A stretch of 5,635 nucleotides of DNA from a bacterium. Lineage in GTDB: Bacteria > Hydrothermota > UBA3072 > B12-G15. The first letter of the stretch is position 1. Each line of letters begins with the position of its first letter. The translations under genes were made by a program, and so were the position numbers. This document shows, piece by piece, positions 1 through 5,635 of the stretch. The notes under the pieces are model-generated. The model saw only the letters and a program-made list of their open reading frames with translations. It was not told where the DNA came from and did no database searches. The DNA lies in NCBI GenBank assembly GCA_003646055.1, contig QNDZ01000114.1, forward strand, positions 1 to 5,635, written 5' to 3'.

Positions 1-1
1 A

Positions 2-910
2 AAATCAAAAGTTGATATAGAGTTAGAAGGTGATATTAAAACAATAGCAGAATCCCTTCACCAAGTGGAAAGAATTTTGAACAATAAATTGGTTGTTGTT
101 ATAAAAATGAAAAGAGAAGATGAGGAACTTTTCAATACCTACAGTAAGACATTGGAGAATCTCACAGACGATGGGGAAAAATGGCTTGAAATCATGGTTA
201 CATTTAATAAAAAAAGAAAAGAGAAAGTAGGTATTATGAAAAAGAGTCTTGGTGAGATAAAGCAAAGCCTGGATTCTTTATTCATTCTATACAAAGACCA
301 AGGTACTGCTGAACAAATTATAGGTGTTTTCAGAGACTATATATATGCTTACAAAATATTTGTAGATTCTGCATATTCAGATATTAAAAAGAAAATCTTT
401 GCAGGACAGGTTTACAAAGAAATTCATTTGCTTGAAAAGAATGAACAGAACTTCCACGATGCAATTGATATGGGGAATTATAAACTCGCATATAAATATT
501 TGAGTACCTTAAAGCACCTGATAAGTAGTTTTAAAAGAGATATGGTTAATATACAACAAAGCGGCATTATTTCTAAGGCTTCAGCGAATGTTATAATTGA
601 TACTTACAAAAAAATATATTCTTGGGACAAAAGATATTATTATGCAATAATAAATCAAGATATAAATGAACTTAATAAACTTTTAGTTGAAGGGGCGGAT
701 ATCTTCATAAATATACCTCGGGAGCAATCTGATAACCTTGTCCGTAGAATACAAAATATTCTCTTGGAGGTACCTGAGAACATAGACAGTTTATTGAACC
801 AATCAATGGAAAAAGGGAAAAAAGCTTATGCCTTGTATTTTATAGTCAAAATCAAAATTGGTGAAAATCCAGATGACCTTCTTGGAAAAGATATCAGAGT
901 AATTAAATAG
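2..910 (+). CDS. Unrecognised helical soluble protein, 5' end cut off by the window edge
   Basis: I do not recognise this protein. The frame stays open to the first base of the window, so 302 codons plus a TAG stop are visible and the true start lies upstream. The first in-frame start-like codon, GTG at 65, has no ribosome binding site and is preceded by 21 sense codons (from SKVDIELEG), so it is probably an internal valine. The sequence is dominated by charged, amphipathic helical stretches (Lys, Glu, Asp, Ile, Leu, Tyr rich). It has no signal peptide or membrane segment in the visible part and no cysteine. A stretch near the C-terminal third (AIINQDINELNKLLVEGAD) resembles one ankyrin-like helix pair, but no repeat series follows it. 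Base composition is clearly more AT-rich than the genes downstream (about 25% GC by hand count over 601-720), which suggests an accessory gene. The function is unknown; the reading frame itself is secure. Confidence 0.75.
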   Translation, partial: KSKVDIELEGDIKTIAESLHQVERILNNKLVVVIKMKREDEELFNTYSKTLENLTDDGEKWLEIMVTFNKKRKEKVGIMKKSLGEIKQSLDSLFILYKDQGTAEQIIGVFRDYIYAYKIFVDSAYSDIKKKIFAGQVYKEIHLLEKNEQNFHDAIDMGNYKLAYKYLSTLKHLISSFKRDMVNIQQSGIISKASANVIIDTYKKIYSWDKRYYYAIINQDINELNKLLVEGADIFINIPREQSDNLVRRIQNILLEVPENIDSLLNQSMEKGKKAYALYFIVKIKIGENPDDLLGKDIRVIK

Positions 911-950
911 GATTTAAGTGAGTTAAACAGATTTTCCTTCTCTTCAAGGG

Positions 951-978
951 TTGACATTGAGGGGGGATTAAGTAAAAT
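951..978 (+). promoter_or_regulatory. Sigma70-type promoter of the lipoprotein-glyA-aminotransferase operon
   Basis: A perfect -35 box TTGACA (951-956) is followed by a 16-bp spacer and a -10 box TAAAAT (973-978, five of six consensus bases). It lies in the only sizeable gap before the operon. Transcription would be expected to start about 7 nt after the -10 box, at or next to the A of the ATG at 985, giving a leaderless or nearly leaderless mRNA. The spacer holds a run of six G at 961-966. The inference rests on motif match and position only. Confidence 0.7.
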
Positions 979-984
979 CACACT

Positions 985-2439
985 ATGAAAAGAGCCAGTG
1001 TCCTTTTTCTTGTTATAGTTCTGTCAGGCTGTATCAAGAGGCCTGAGGTGAAGCCACCTGGCGTGGAGCCTGAAACCCTTTTCTCAACCGCTCTTAAATT
1101 CTACTCTGCAGGAGAATGGATTAAAGCCGATTCTACCTTCAAACAGGTTATTATCAGTACAAAGGATAAAGCCCTTATTGGTAAGTCTTATTATTATCTT
1201 GGTTCTGTTAATGAGAAACTTAATAGAATGAGAAGTGCTCTGGTCTATTACTCCAATGCCTATAAACTTGGGTACGGGGATAGAAGCACCTTCATTCTAT
1301 TCATGCAGAAGATTTCTCCCTCCATTCTTGACAGGGAGTTTAAGAGGATTCCAGAAACCCTTAAACCTGAAGCACTTTATATAATGGGGAACAACTACCT
1401 TAAAGAGGGAGACGAGAGAAAAGGTCTGGGTGCATTCAGGAAACTTTCCTCCATGTATCCCAAACATCCCCTTACAGTGAAGGTTAGAAAATTCCTTGAA
1501 AGCGGAAAAAAATACAGGGTTGCTGTTGTTCTGCCCTTTTCAGGTTCACTTGCTGATGTTGCTGACATTATACGAAACAGCATAGAGGAGAACAGGAGTC
1601 CTGATGTTTATTACATCTATTTTGATAACAAAGGAAGTCCAACCCTCACATACAAAATTATAAAGAAGGTTGTGGAAAAGGGATACAGCGGTGTGATTGG
1701 GCCACTTCTATCAAACAACTCAGTCATAGCATCTGTCATGTGCAATATAAATTCAACACCCATGGTGAGCCCCACTGCAACATCTGCACTGGTTGACTCT
1801 TTTGGTCCATATGCATTAACCCTGAATAAGGCACTGATTCTTGAAGGTTATGCCATTGCTGAGTATGCTCTGAATACACTGGGTTTCCGCAAGGCAGCAC
1901 TTCTTTATCCTGCAAATGACTATGGGAAGAGACCAACAAAGGCATTCAAGGAGTACTTCACAAAGAATGGTGGAAAGATTGTGTATGAAGGCATGTATAT
2001 TCCTGGTGAGAAGAATTTCAGGAGCATGCTCAGGGCTATAAATAAAAGTGGTGCAGACATGGTGTTCATTCCAGGAAGTTCAGATGACCTGCTCTCCCTT
2101 GTTCCACAACTCAAGTACTTCTCTGTGAAGATGCAGATACTTGGTGGCGATGGATGGAATTCTGAAAAGATGATAAAGGAGATAGGTGCTGCATACTTTG
2201 AGGGGGTTGTGTTTGCAGGACTCCTTTACAGGGATAGGAATGAAAAACAGGTTGATGAAAGTAAAAGGCTTGCTGCACTCGGCAGGGATGCTGTTAAAGT
2301 GATTGAAGCCATGATAAAGGGTAAGAGCCCAGAGGATGTGGCAAATTCACTTATTGCTGGTTCAGTGTACCTTGAAAACGATATACAGAATGTTCCACTT
2401 TACATTATTAGTGGTGGAAAGTTTGAAAGAATAAGATAG
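985..2439 (+). CDS. LpoA-like lipoprotein: TPR-like repeats plus type I periplasmic binding domain
   Basis: Residues 1-16 form a lipoprotein signal peptide: positive MKR, a hydrophobic core and the lipobox LSGC, with Cys16 as the lipidated residue. Residues about 30-170 are helical TPR-like repeats, for example around 31-62, 66-95 and 127-160 (EALYIMGNNYLKEGD). Residues 176-484 match the type I periplasmic binding protein fold of the LivJ / Peripla_BP_6 kind, with YRVAVVLPFSG at 177-187, GVIGPLLSNNS at 236-246, SPTATS at 262-267, AALLYPANDYG at 304-314 and RDAVKVIEAMIKGK at 434-447. TPR plus this fold on a lipid anchor is the architecture of LpoA, the outer-membrane activator of a peptidoglycan synthase; a solute-sensing or transport role is the alternative. 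No ABC permease or ATPase gene lies nearby. The start is forced: an in-frame TAA sits at 973 and the signal peptide begins at this ATG. No ribosome binding site lies at normal spacing, consistent with leaderless translation. It is the first gene of the five-gene operon. The fold call is firm; the exact role is not. Confidence 0.85.
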   Translation: MKRASVLFLVIVLSGCIKRPEVKPPGVEPETLFSTALKFYSAGEWIKADSTFKQVIISTKDKALIGKSYYYLGSVNEKLNRMRSALVYYSNAYKLGYGDRSTFILFMQKISPSILDREFKRIPETLKPEALYIMGNNYLKEGDERKGLGAFRKLSSMYPKHPLTVKVRKFLESGKKYRVAVVLPFSGSLADVADIIRNSIEENRSPDVYYIYFDNKGSPTLTYKIIKKVVEKGYSGVIGPLLSNNSVIASVMCNINSTPMVSPTATSALVDSFGPYALTLNKALILEGYAIAEYALNTLGFRKAALLYPANDYGKRPTKAFKEYFTKNGGKIVYEGMYIPGEKNFRSMLRAINKSGADMVFIPGSSDDLLSLVPQLKYFSVKMQILGGDGWNSEKMIKEIGAAYFEGVVFAGLLYRDRNEKQVDESKRLAALGRDAVKVIEAMIKGKSPEDVANSLIAGSVYLENDIQNVPLYIISGGKFERIR

Positions 2440-2447
2440 GAGGGAAT

Positions 2448-2648
2448 ATGGGGAAGAAAAAGAAGAAGAGGGAAGAGGAGATAGAGCAGGTTTCACTGGG
2501 AACCAAGAATTATGCCTTTCTTGGAGCAGGCATTCTCTCCATCGTTGTTGGTTACATAACGCTGGCAATGGGGTCAATTACCCTTGCTCCTATACTACTT
2601 GTTCTTGGTTATGCTGTTTTTGTGCCACTTGGCCTGATGCTTAAGTAA
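2448..2648 (+). CDS. Small membrane protein with two transmembrane helices (DUF3098-like)
   Basis: The protein has 66 residues. A very basic then acidic cytoplasmic head (five Lys at 3-7, then R8 and E9-E11) is followed by an NY pair (21-22). Two hydrophobic helices follow, about 22-42 (YAFLGAGILSIVVGYITLAMG) split by a short turn from 46-65 (LAPILLVLGYAVFVPLGLML). The basic head predicts both ends inside by the positive-inside rule. This layout resembles small DUF3098-type inner-membrane proteins of unknown function; I recognise the pattern but cannot confirm the family. The ribosome binding site AGGAGG (2438-2443) overlaps the stop codon of the upstream lipoprotein gene, and the ATG follows after 4 nt. 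The TAA stop shares its last A with the ATG of the next gene. The RBS and coupling make it a real gene despite its size. Confidence 0.8.
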   Translation: MGKKKKKREEEIEQVSLGTKNYAFLGAGILSIVVGYITLAMGSITLAPILLVLGYAVFVPLGLMLK

Positions 2649-2935
2649 TGAAGATAGGGCTTCTGTGTGATGCACTTGGATATAAACTCATGGGTGCTGA
2701 GAATGCAGGGCATGTAAAGATTTACACCATTGAAGATGGCGCCCTTCATGAGGAGGAGGTAAAAAGGATCGGGGACACAGGGAAACTGGATGTGTTGATA
2801 GGGAAGACTATGAGTGAATCTGTTGTGAATAGTGTTGATGCAGACATCTATCTTTTAAGTGGTGCAGACTGGGTGATAAAGGCACTTGAGGGATATGTGA
2901 TGGGAACAGAGAACATGAAAAAGTACAGGAGGTAA
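2648..2935 (+). CDS. Unknown 95-residue alpha/beta protein, weakly NifX-like
   Basis: No family is recognised with certainty. The protein is soluble, with no signal peptide. It begins with a strand-like MKIGLLCD, then a second strand followed by a turn and acidic stretch (VKIYTIEDG 23-31, EEEVKRIGD 35-43). A second half follows with LDVLIGK (47-53), a helix, [11 protein letters not shown] (64-74) and a helix ([11 protein letters not shown] 76-86). This strand order and the EDG turn recall the small ribonuclease-H-like fold of the NifX / dinitrogenase cofactor family, but the similarity is weak and there is no nitrogenase context. Its ATG overlaps the stop of the upstream gene as TAATG with no clear ribosome binding site, so translation probably depends on re-initiation after the membrane protein. 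The RBS of glyA lies inside its last codons. In many bacteria rpiB sits just before glyA; this protein is not RpiB. Cys7 is the only cysteine. Confidence 0.75.
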   Translation: MKIGLLCDALGYKLMGAENAGHVKIYTIEDGALHEEEVKRIGDTGKLDVLIGKTMSESVVNSVDADIYLLSGADWVIKALEGYVMGTENMKKYRR

Positions 2936-2936
2936 T

Positions 2937-4214
2937 ATGAAACATGTATGGGATATAGACCCTGAGATAGGTGAGGCCATACTCAAAGAGGCAGAGAGGC
3001 AGAATTCCAAACTTGAACTCATAGCCTCAGAAAACTTTGTTTCTCATGCTGTGCTTGAGGCAATGGGCTCTGTGATGACCAATAAGTATGCAGAGGGTTA
3101 TCCAGGGAAGAGGTATTATGGAGGTTGTGAATGGGTTGATGTTGCAGAATCCCTTGCAATAGAAAGGGCAAAGAAACTATTCAATGCTGAGCATGCAAAT
3201 GTCCAGCCACTTTCAGGTGTTCCTGCCAACCTTGCTGTTTACACTGCCTTCCTCAAGCCTGGTGATAAAATCTTTGGACTTGCACTTTCTCACGGTGGTC
3301 ATCTCTCACATGGATACAAGGTGAGTATAACAGGCAAACTCTATGATGCATTCCAGTACACTGTTGACCCGGATACAGAGACCATAAATTATGATGCCCT
3401 GAGGGAACTTGCCAAGGAGCATAAACCCAAACTCATAATGACAGGTGCCAGTGCATATCCAAGGACACTCCACTGGGATAAATTCAGAGAGATTGCAGAT
3501 GAGATAGGTGCATATTTTGTTGCTGATATTGCACACATTGCAGGGCTTGTTGTTGCAGGTCTCCATCCAAACCCGGTTCCACTTGCTGATGCAGTTACCA
3601 CAACCACACACAAGACATTGAAAGGACCAAGGGGTGCAATAATCCTGTGTAAGGAGGAGCACGCAAAGGCTATTGATAAGGCAGTTTTCCCCGGTCTCCA
3701 GGGCGGTCCTCATATGCACATCATTGCTGCAAAGGCAGTGGCATTCAAGGAGGCAATGACAGATGAATTCAAGGAGTATCAAACACAGATTGTAAAGAAT
3801 GCAAAGGCAATGGAAGAGGAGTTTAAATCACTTGGATGGAGACTGGTTGCTGGTGGAACAGATACACACCTTCTCCTTGTAGATGTGAAGAGCAAAGGCA
3901 TCACAGGAAAGCAGGCTGAGGAGGCACTTGATAGGGCAAATATAACCGTGAATAAGAACACAATACCATTTGATAAGGAGAAACCCTTTATTGCCAGTGG
4001 AATAAGGGTTGGAACACCAGCACTCACAACAAGGGGAATGAAAGAGGATGAGATGAAGAGGATTGTAAGGTTGATAGACAAAGTACTTACAAACATTGAT
4101 GATGAAAAGGTTTATGAAGAGGTCAGGGGAGAGGTTAAGGAACTCACAGATGCCTTCCCTCTTTACTCTGAATTAAGGGAGGAACTTAAAAAACAAAGGA
4201 GGCTGGATGCATAA
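2937..4214 (+). CDS. glyA: Serine hydroxymethyltransferase
   Basis: This PLP enzyme converts serine and tetrahydrofolate to glycine and 5,10-methylenetetrahydrofolate in the cytoplasm, and is the main source of one-carbon units. At 425 residues it has the usual bacterial length. The family signatures are in order: LELIASENF (26-34, Ser31), [16 protein letters not shown] (50-65, with Tyr51, Glu53, Tyr61), HGGHLSHG (119-126, His122 stacking on PLP), VADIAH (195-200, Asp197 and His200), [13 protein letters not shown] (221-233, Lys226 as the Schiff-base lysine), QGGPHMH (255-261) and [14 protein letters not shown] (354-367, Arg357 for the substrate carboxylate). Where the E. coli enzyme has HSGSQAN, this one has LSGVPAN (92-98), so the residue matching the PLP-phosphate serine is Val95. 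The start is supported by AGGAGG at 2927-2932, 4 nt upstream. Its end overlaps the aminotransferase gene by 8 nt. The identification is secure. Confidence 0.97.
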   Translation: MKHVWDIDPEIGEAILKEAERQNSKLELIASENFVSHAVLEAMGSVMTNKYAEGYPGKRYYGGCEWVDVAESLAIERAKKLFNAEHANVQPLSGVPANLAVYTAFLKPGDKIFGLALSHGGHLSHGYKVSITGKLYDAFQYTVDPDTETINYDALRELAKEHKPKLIMTGASAYPRTLHWDKFREIADEIGAYFVADIAHIAGLVVAGLHPNPVPLADAVTTTTHKTLKGPRGAIILCKEEHAKAIDKAVFPGLQGGPHMHIIAAKAVAFKEAMTDEFKEYQTQIVKNAKAMEEEFKSLGWRLVAGGTDTHLLLVDVKSKGITGKQAEEALDRANITVNKNTIPFDKEKPFIASGIRVGTPALTTRGMKEDEMKRIVRLIDKVLTNIDDEKVYEEVRGEVKELTDAFPLYSELREELKKQRRLDA

Positions 4215-5274
4215 AAAACTGTTCATACCAGGACCAACAGAGGTAATGGATGAGATTCTCAATGCTATGTCCGTGCCCATGATGGGACACAGGTCAAAGG
4301 AATTTGCTGCACTCATGGAGGAGGTTGTCCCAAAGATACAGAAACTCTTTTATACTGAAAACTTCATTATCCTTTCCACATCATCTGGAACAGGGCTTAT
4401 GGAGGCTGCATCAAGGAATGTGGTGAAGAAAAAGGCACTCCATACAATCTGCGGTGCATTCAGCAAGAGATGGGCTCAAATCTCAAAGGCAAATGGCAAA
4501 GAGATTGATGTTATTGAGGTTCCCTTTGGTAAGGCAATTCTACCTGAGGAGATTGATAAGAAACTGAAAACAGGTGAGTTTGACACAGTGTTTGTTACCC
4601 ACAATGAGACCTCAACAGGTGTGATGCACAATCTTGAGGAGATGGCTGATGTAATCAGGAAATATCCAGATGTTGTCTGGTGTGTTGATGCGGTGTCCTC
4701 TGCTGGTGGAATAAAGATTGAGGTGGATAAACTCGGGATAGATGTGCTTGTGACAAGCACACAGAAGGCAATTGCCCTTCCACCCGGTCTTGCAATCGGT
4801 GTTGTGAGTGAAAAGGCCCTGAAAAGGGCAGAGGAGGTGGAGAACAGGGGTTATTACTTTGACTTCCTCACATTCAAGAAGTACTGGGACAAGAGGCATC
4901 AGACACCAACAACACCAAGTATATCCCACATCTATGCCCTGAATGTTCAGATGGACAGGATTTTCAAGGAAGGTCTTGATAACAGGTTCAACAGACACAT
5001 AGAGATGGCAAAATACGTGAGGGAATGGGCAAGGAAGAACTTCAAACTGTTCCCTGAGGAGAAGTATCTCTCCTACACACTTACAACGGTTGAGAACACA
5101 AGGGGAATAAGTGTCGCAGGTCTCAATGAGGAACTTGCAAAGAGGGGTGCAACCATATCAAATGGATACGGAGACCTGAAGGAGAAGACGTTCAGGATTG
5201 CCCATATGGGTGATCTGACCCTTGATGATATGAAGTGGCTCCTTGCACAGATTGATGAGATACTCGGTCTTTAA
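4207..5274 (+). CDS. Class V PLP aminotransferase, serine-pyruvate / alanine-glyoxylate type
   Basis: The protein has 355 residues and is a fold-type I PLP enzyme of the soluble class V aminotransferase group that includes serine-pyruvate, serine-glyoxylate and alanine-glyoxylate aminotransferases. Signatures are FIPGPTEV at the N-terminus (6-13), SGTGLMEA (60-67, phosphate binding), HNETSTGV (132-139), CVDAVSS (159-165, Asp161 at the pyridine nitrogen), [13 protein letters not shown] (183-195, Lys187 as the Schiff-base lysine), [13 protein letters not shown] (233-245) and [10 protein letters not shown] (328-337, Arg330 for the substrate carboxylate). The length is slightly below the common 380 or so. 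The gene starts 8 nt inside glyA with AAAGGAGG at 4195-4202, 4 nt upstream, so translation is coupled. With GlyA it fits glycine supply from glyoxylate or serine deamination. Related enzymes paired with serA can act on phosphohydroxypyruvate in serine synthesis; the substrate cannot be read from the sequence. It is the last gene before the terminator. Confidence 0.92.
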   Translation: MHKKLFIPGPTEVMDEILNAMSVPMMGHRSKEFAALMEEVVPKIQKLFYTENFIILSTSSGTGLMEAASRNVVKKKALHTICGAFSKRWAQISKANGKEIDVIEVPFGKAILPEEIDKKLKTGEFDTVFVTHNETSTGVMHNLEEMADVIRKYPDVVWCVDAVSSAGGIKIEVDKLGIDVLVTSTQKAIALPPGLAIGVVSEKALKRAEEVENRGYYFDFLTFKKYWDKRHQTPTTPSISHIYALNVQMDRIFKEGLDNRFNRHIEMAKYVREWARKNFKLFPEEKYLSYTLTTVENTRGISVAGLNEELAKRGATISNGYGDLKEKTFRIAHMGDLTLDDMKWLLAQIDEILGL

Positions 5275-5276
5275 TG

Positions 5277-5300
5277 TTTAATCATTGTGATTAGATTAAA
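5277..5300. repeat. AT-rich nested inverted repeat before the terminator
   Basis: TTTAATC (5277-5283) and GATTAAA (5294-5300) are perfect inverted copies. Nested inside is a second perfect palindrome, TAATCA-TTG-TGATTA (5279-5293). The two pairings compete for the same bases, so only one hairpin could form at a time. It lies just 2 nt after the aminotransferase stop and directly abuts the GC-rich terminator stem. It may be a protein-binding site or a 3'-end stabilising hairpin, or a chance product of AT-rich DNA. Confidence 0.45.
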
Positions 5301-5326
5301 GGGGTGGCATAAGCCACCCCTTTTTT
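5301..5326 (+). terminator. Rho-independent terminator of the operon
   Basis: A perfect 8-bp stem GGGGTGGC (5301-5308) / GCCACCCC (5313-5320) closes an ATAA tetraloop and runs straight into six T (5321-5326). Three A before the stem (5298-5300) can extend pairing into the T tract. It lies 26 nt after the last stop codon of the operon and 12 nt before the next promoter, so it separates the two transcription units. The opposite strand has only a short T run after the stem, so it should act mainly in the + direction. Confidence 0.95.
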
Positions 5327-5337
5327 ATTGAAAGGGC

Positions 5338-5365
5338 TTGACTTATTTTACTAAGAACATATAAT
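5338..5365 (+). promoter_or_regulatory. Sigma70-type promoter of the antitoxin-like gene
   Basis: The -35 box TTGACT (5338-5343, five of six consensus bases) is separated by 16 bp from a perfect -10 box TATAAT (5360-5365). The start of transcription is expected near 5372, giving a leader of about 20 nt before the ATG at 5393. It directly follows the operon terminator. The 16-bp spacer is the same as in the promoter at 951-978. Confidence 0.8.
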
Positions 5366-5380
5366 TAACAAAACTGTTAA
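5365..5380. promoter_or_regulatory. Candidate operator: inverted repeat over the -10 edge and start site
   Basis: The perfect inverted repeat TTAACA-AAAC-TGTTAA (6-bp arms, 4-bp centre) begins on the last base of the -10 box and covers the expected transcription start. A bound dimer there would block RNA polymerase. Antitoxins of the AbiEi family are known to bind inverted repeats in their own promoter and repress it, so autoregulation by the next gene is the simplest reading. The function is inferred from position and symmetry. Confidence 0.6.
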
Positions 5381-5392
5381 CTTTCTGTGCTT

Positions 5393-5635
5393 ATGAAAAT
5401 TGAAATGTTGCTTGACAAACTTGAAAATAAACTGTTCTTCAGTGTCTCAGAACTTGCAGATATACTTGGTATAAAAGAGGACTCTGCAAGGGTTTTTGCC
5501 TCGCGTTATGTAAAGAAAGGTATTTTTGTGAGATTAAAAAGGGACTTTTATGTACTGAAACAAAATCTTAACATGTACAACAAGGAGCAGTTGTTTAAAA
5601 TTGCAAACTTCTTGCAGGTTCCGTCGTATATAAGT
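5393..5635 (+). CDS. AbiEi-like antitoxin / winged-helix regulator, 3' end beyond the window
   Basis: Eighty-one codons are visible without a stop up to the right edge. The N-terminal half is a winged helix-turn-helix: a first helix (MLLDKLENKLFF), then SVSELADILGIKEDSARVFASRYVKKG (17-43) as the helix-turn-helix, and a basic wing (IFVRLKRDFYVL, 44-55). The linker NKEQLFKIANFLQVPSYIS (63-81) is the beginning of the second domain. This order is that of AbiEi-type antitoxins of type IV toxin-antitoxin systems, where the protein represses its own promoter and counters a nucleotidyltransferase-like AbiEii toxin encoded immediately downstream; the toxin would lie outside this window. Start choice: ATG at 5393 gives the usual short N-terminus, although no clear ribosome binding site precedes it. 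An in-frame GTG at 5387 and ATG at 5405 are alternatives. The gene is AT-richer than the operon before it. A stand-alone winged-helix regulator is the alternative. Confidence 0.75.
   Translation, partial: MKIEMLLDKLENKLFFSVSELADILGIKEDSARVFASRYVKKGIFVRLKRDFYVLKQNLNMYNKEQLFKIANFLQVPSYIS

Noticed and set aside
65..67. GTG as the start codon of the first gene
   Set aside because: The frame is open for 21 further sense codons up to the window edge and no ribosome binding site precedes the GTG, so the gene is better read as cut off at its 5' end.
913..935. TTTAA-GTGAG-TTAAA followed by a few T as a terminator of the first gene
   Set aside because: The stem is only 5 bp of A/T pairs and the T run is interrupted; it is too weak to call.
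959..966. GAGGGGGG as the ribosome binding site of the lipoprotein gene
   Set aside because: It lies 18 nt before the ATG, far beyond normal spacing, and sits inside the promoter spacer.
985..2439. Ordinary branched-chain amino acid ABC transporter binding protein
   Set aside because: The N-terminal TPR-like region of about 140 residues and the lack of any permease or ATPase gene in the operon make a plain transport role less likely, though it is not excluded.
2648..2935. Ribose-5-phosphate isomerase B (often found just before glyA)
   Set aside because: Only the opening MKI and a following Asp are similar; the RpiB SDHAG-type motif and the rest of the family pattern are absent, and the protein is too short.
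3306..3782. 158-codon open frame on the minus strand inside glyA
   Set aside because: It encodes a cysteine-rich sequence with no family resemblance and lies wholly antisense to a secure glyA; it is a shadow frame.
4476..4998. Minus-strand open frames inside the aminotransferase gene
   Set aside because: They are low-complexity Ser/Thr or Cys/His-rich translations antisense to a well-supported enzyme gene, with no promoter or ribosome binding site seen.

Overview
The window looks like bacterial DNA of low to moderate GC. Recognisable sigma70-type promoters, purine-rich AGGAGG ribosome binding sites, an intrinsic terminator and a lipoprotein signal peptide all point to Bacteria. Arginine is written mostly with AGG/AGA and isoleucine often with ATA, and the proteins are rich in Lys and Glu. 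That is the style of many thermophilic or candidate-phylum bacteria; a WOR-3-like or similar lineage is only a guess, and nothing here fixes the taxon.

All genes lie on the + strand, in three blocks. (1) Positions 2-910 hold the 3' part of an AT-rich gene for an unrecognised helical, soluble protein whose start lies before the window. (2) Positions 951-5326 form a complete transcription unit: a promoter (TTGACA-16 bp-TAAAAT), five tightly packed genes and an intrinsic terminator. In order, the genes encode a lipoprotein with TPR-like repeats fused to a type I periplasmic-binding-protein domain (architecture of LpoA), a 66-residue two-helix membrane protein, a 95-residue unknown alpha/beta protein with a weak NifX-like look, serine hydroxymethyltransferase (glyA), and a class V PLP aminotransferase of the serine-pyruvate / alanine-glyoxylate type. 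Gaps are 8 nt, -1, 1 and -8 nt, so translational coupling is likely. (3) From 5338 to the right edge there is a second promoter (TTGACT-16 bp-TATAAT) with an inverted repeat over its -10/start region. It drives the first 81 codons of a winged-helix protein resembling AbiEi-type antitoxins; the partner toxin gene would lie beyond the window.

The last two operon genes work together on one-carbon and glycine/serine chemistry. GlyA interconverts serine and glycine with tetrahydrofolate, and the aminotransferase can plausibly make glycine from glyoxylate or move the amino group of serine. Why an LpoA-like outer-surface lipoprotein and two small unknown proteins share that operon is not explained by the sequence. 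The promoter of the operon sits so close to the first ATG that its transcript would be leaderless. The operon is flanked on both sides by AT-richer, accessory-looking genes. I found no tRNA, rRNA, CRISPR array or insertion sequence, and no stretch over 300 bases lacks a gene.
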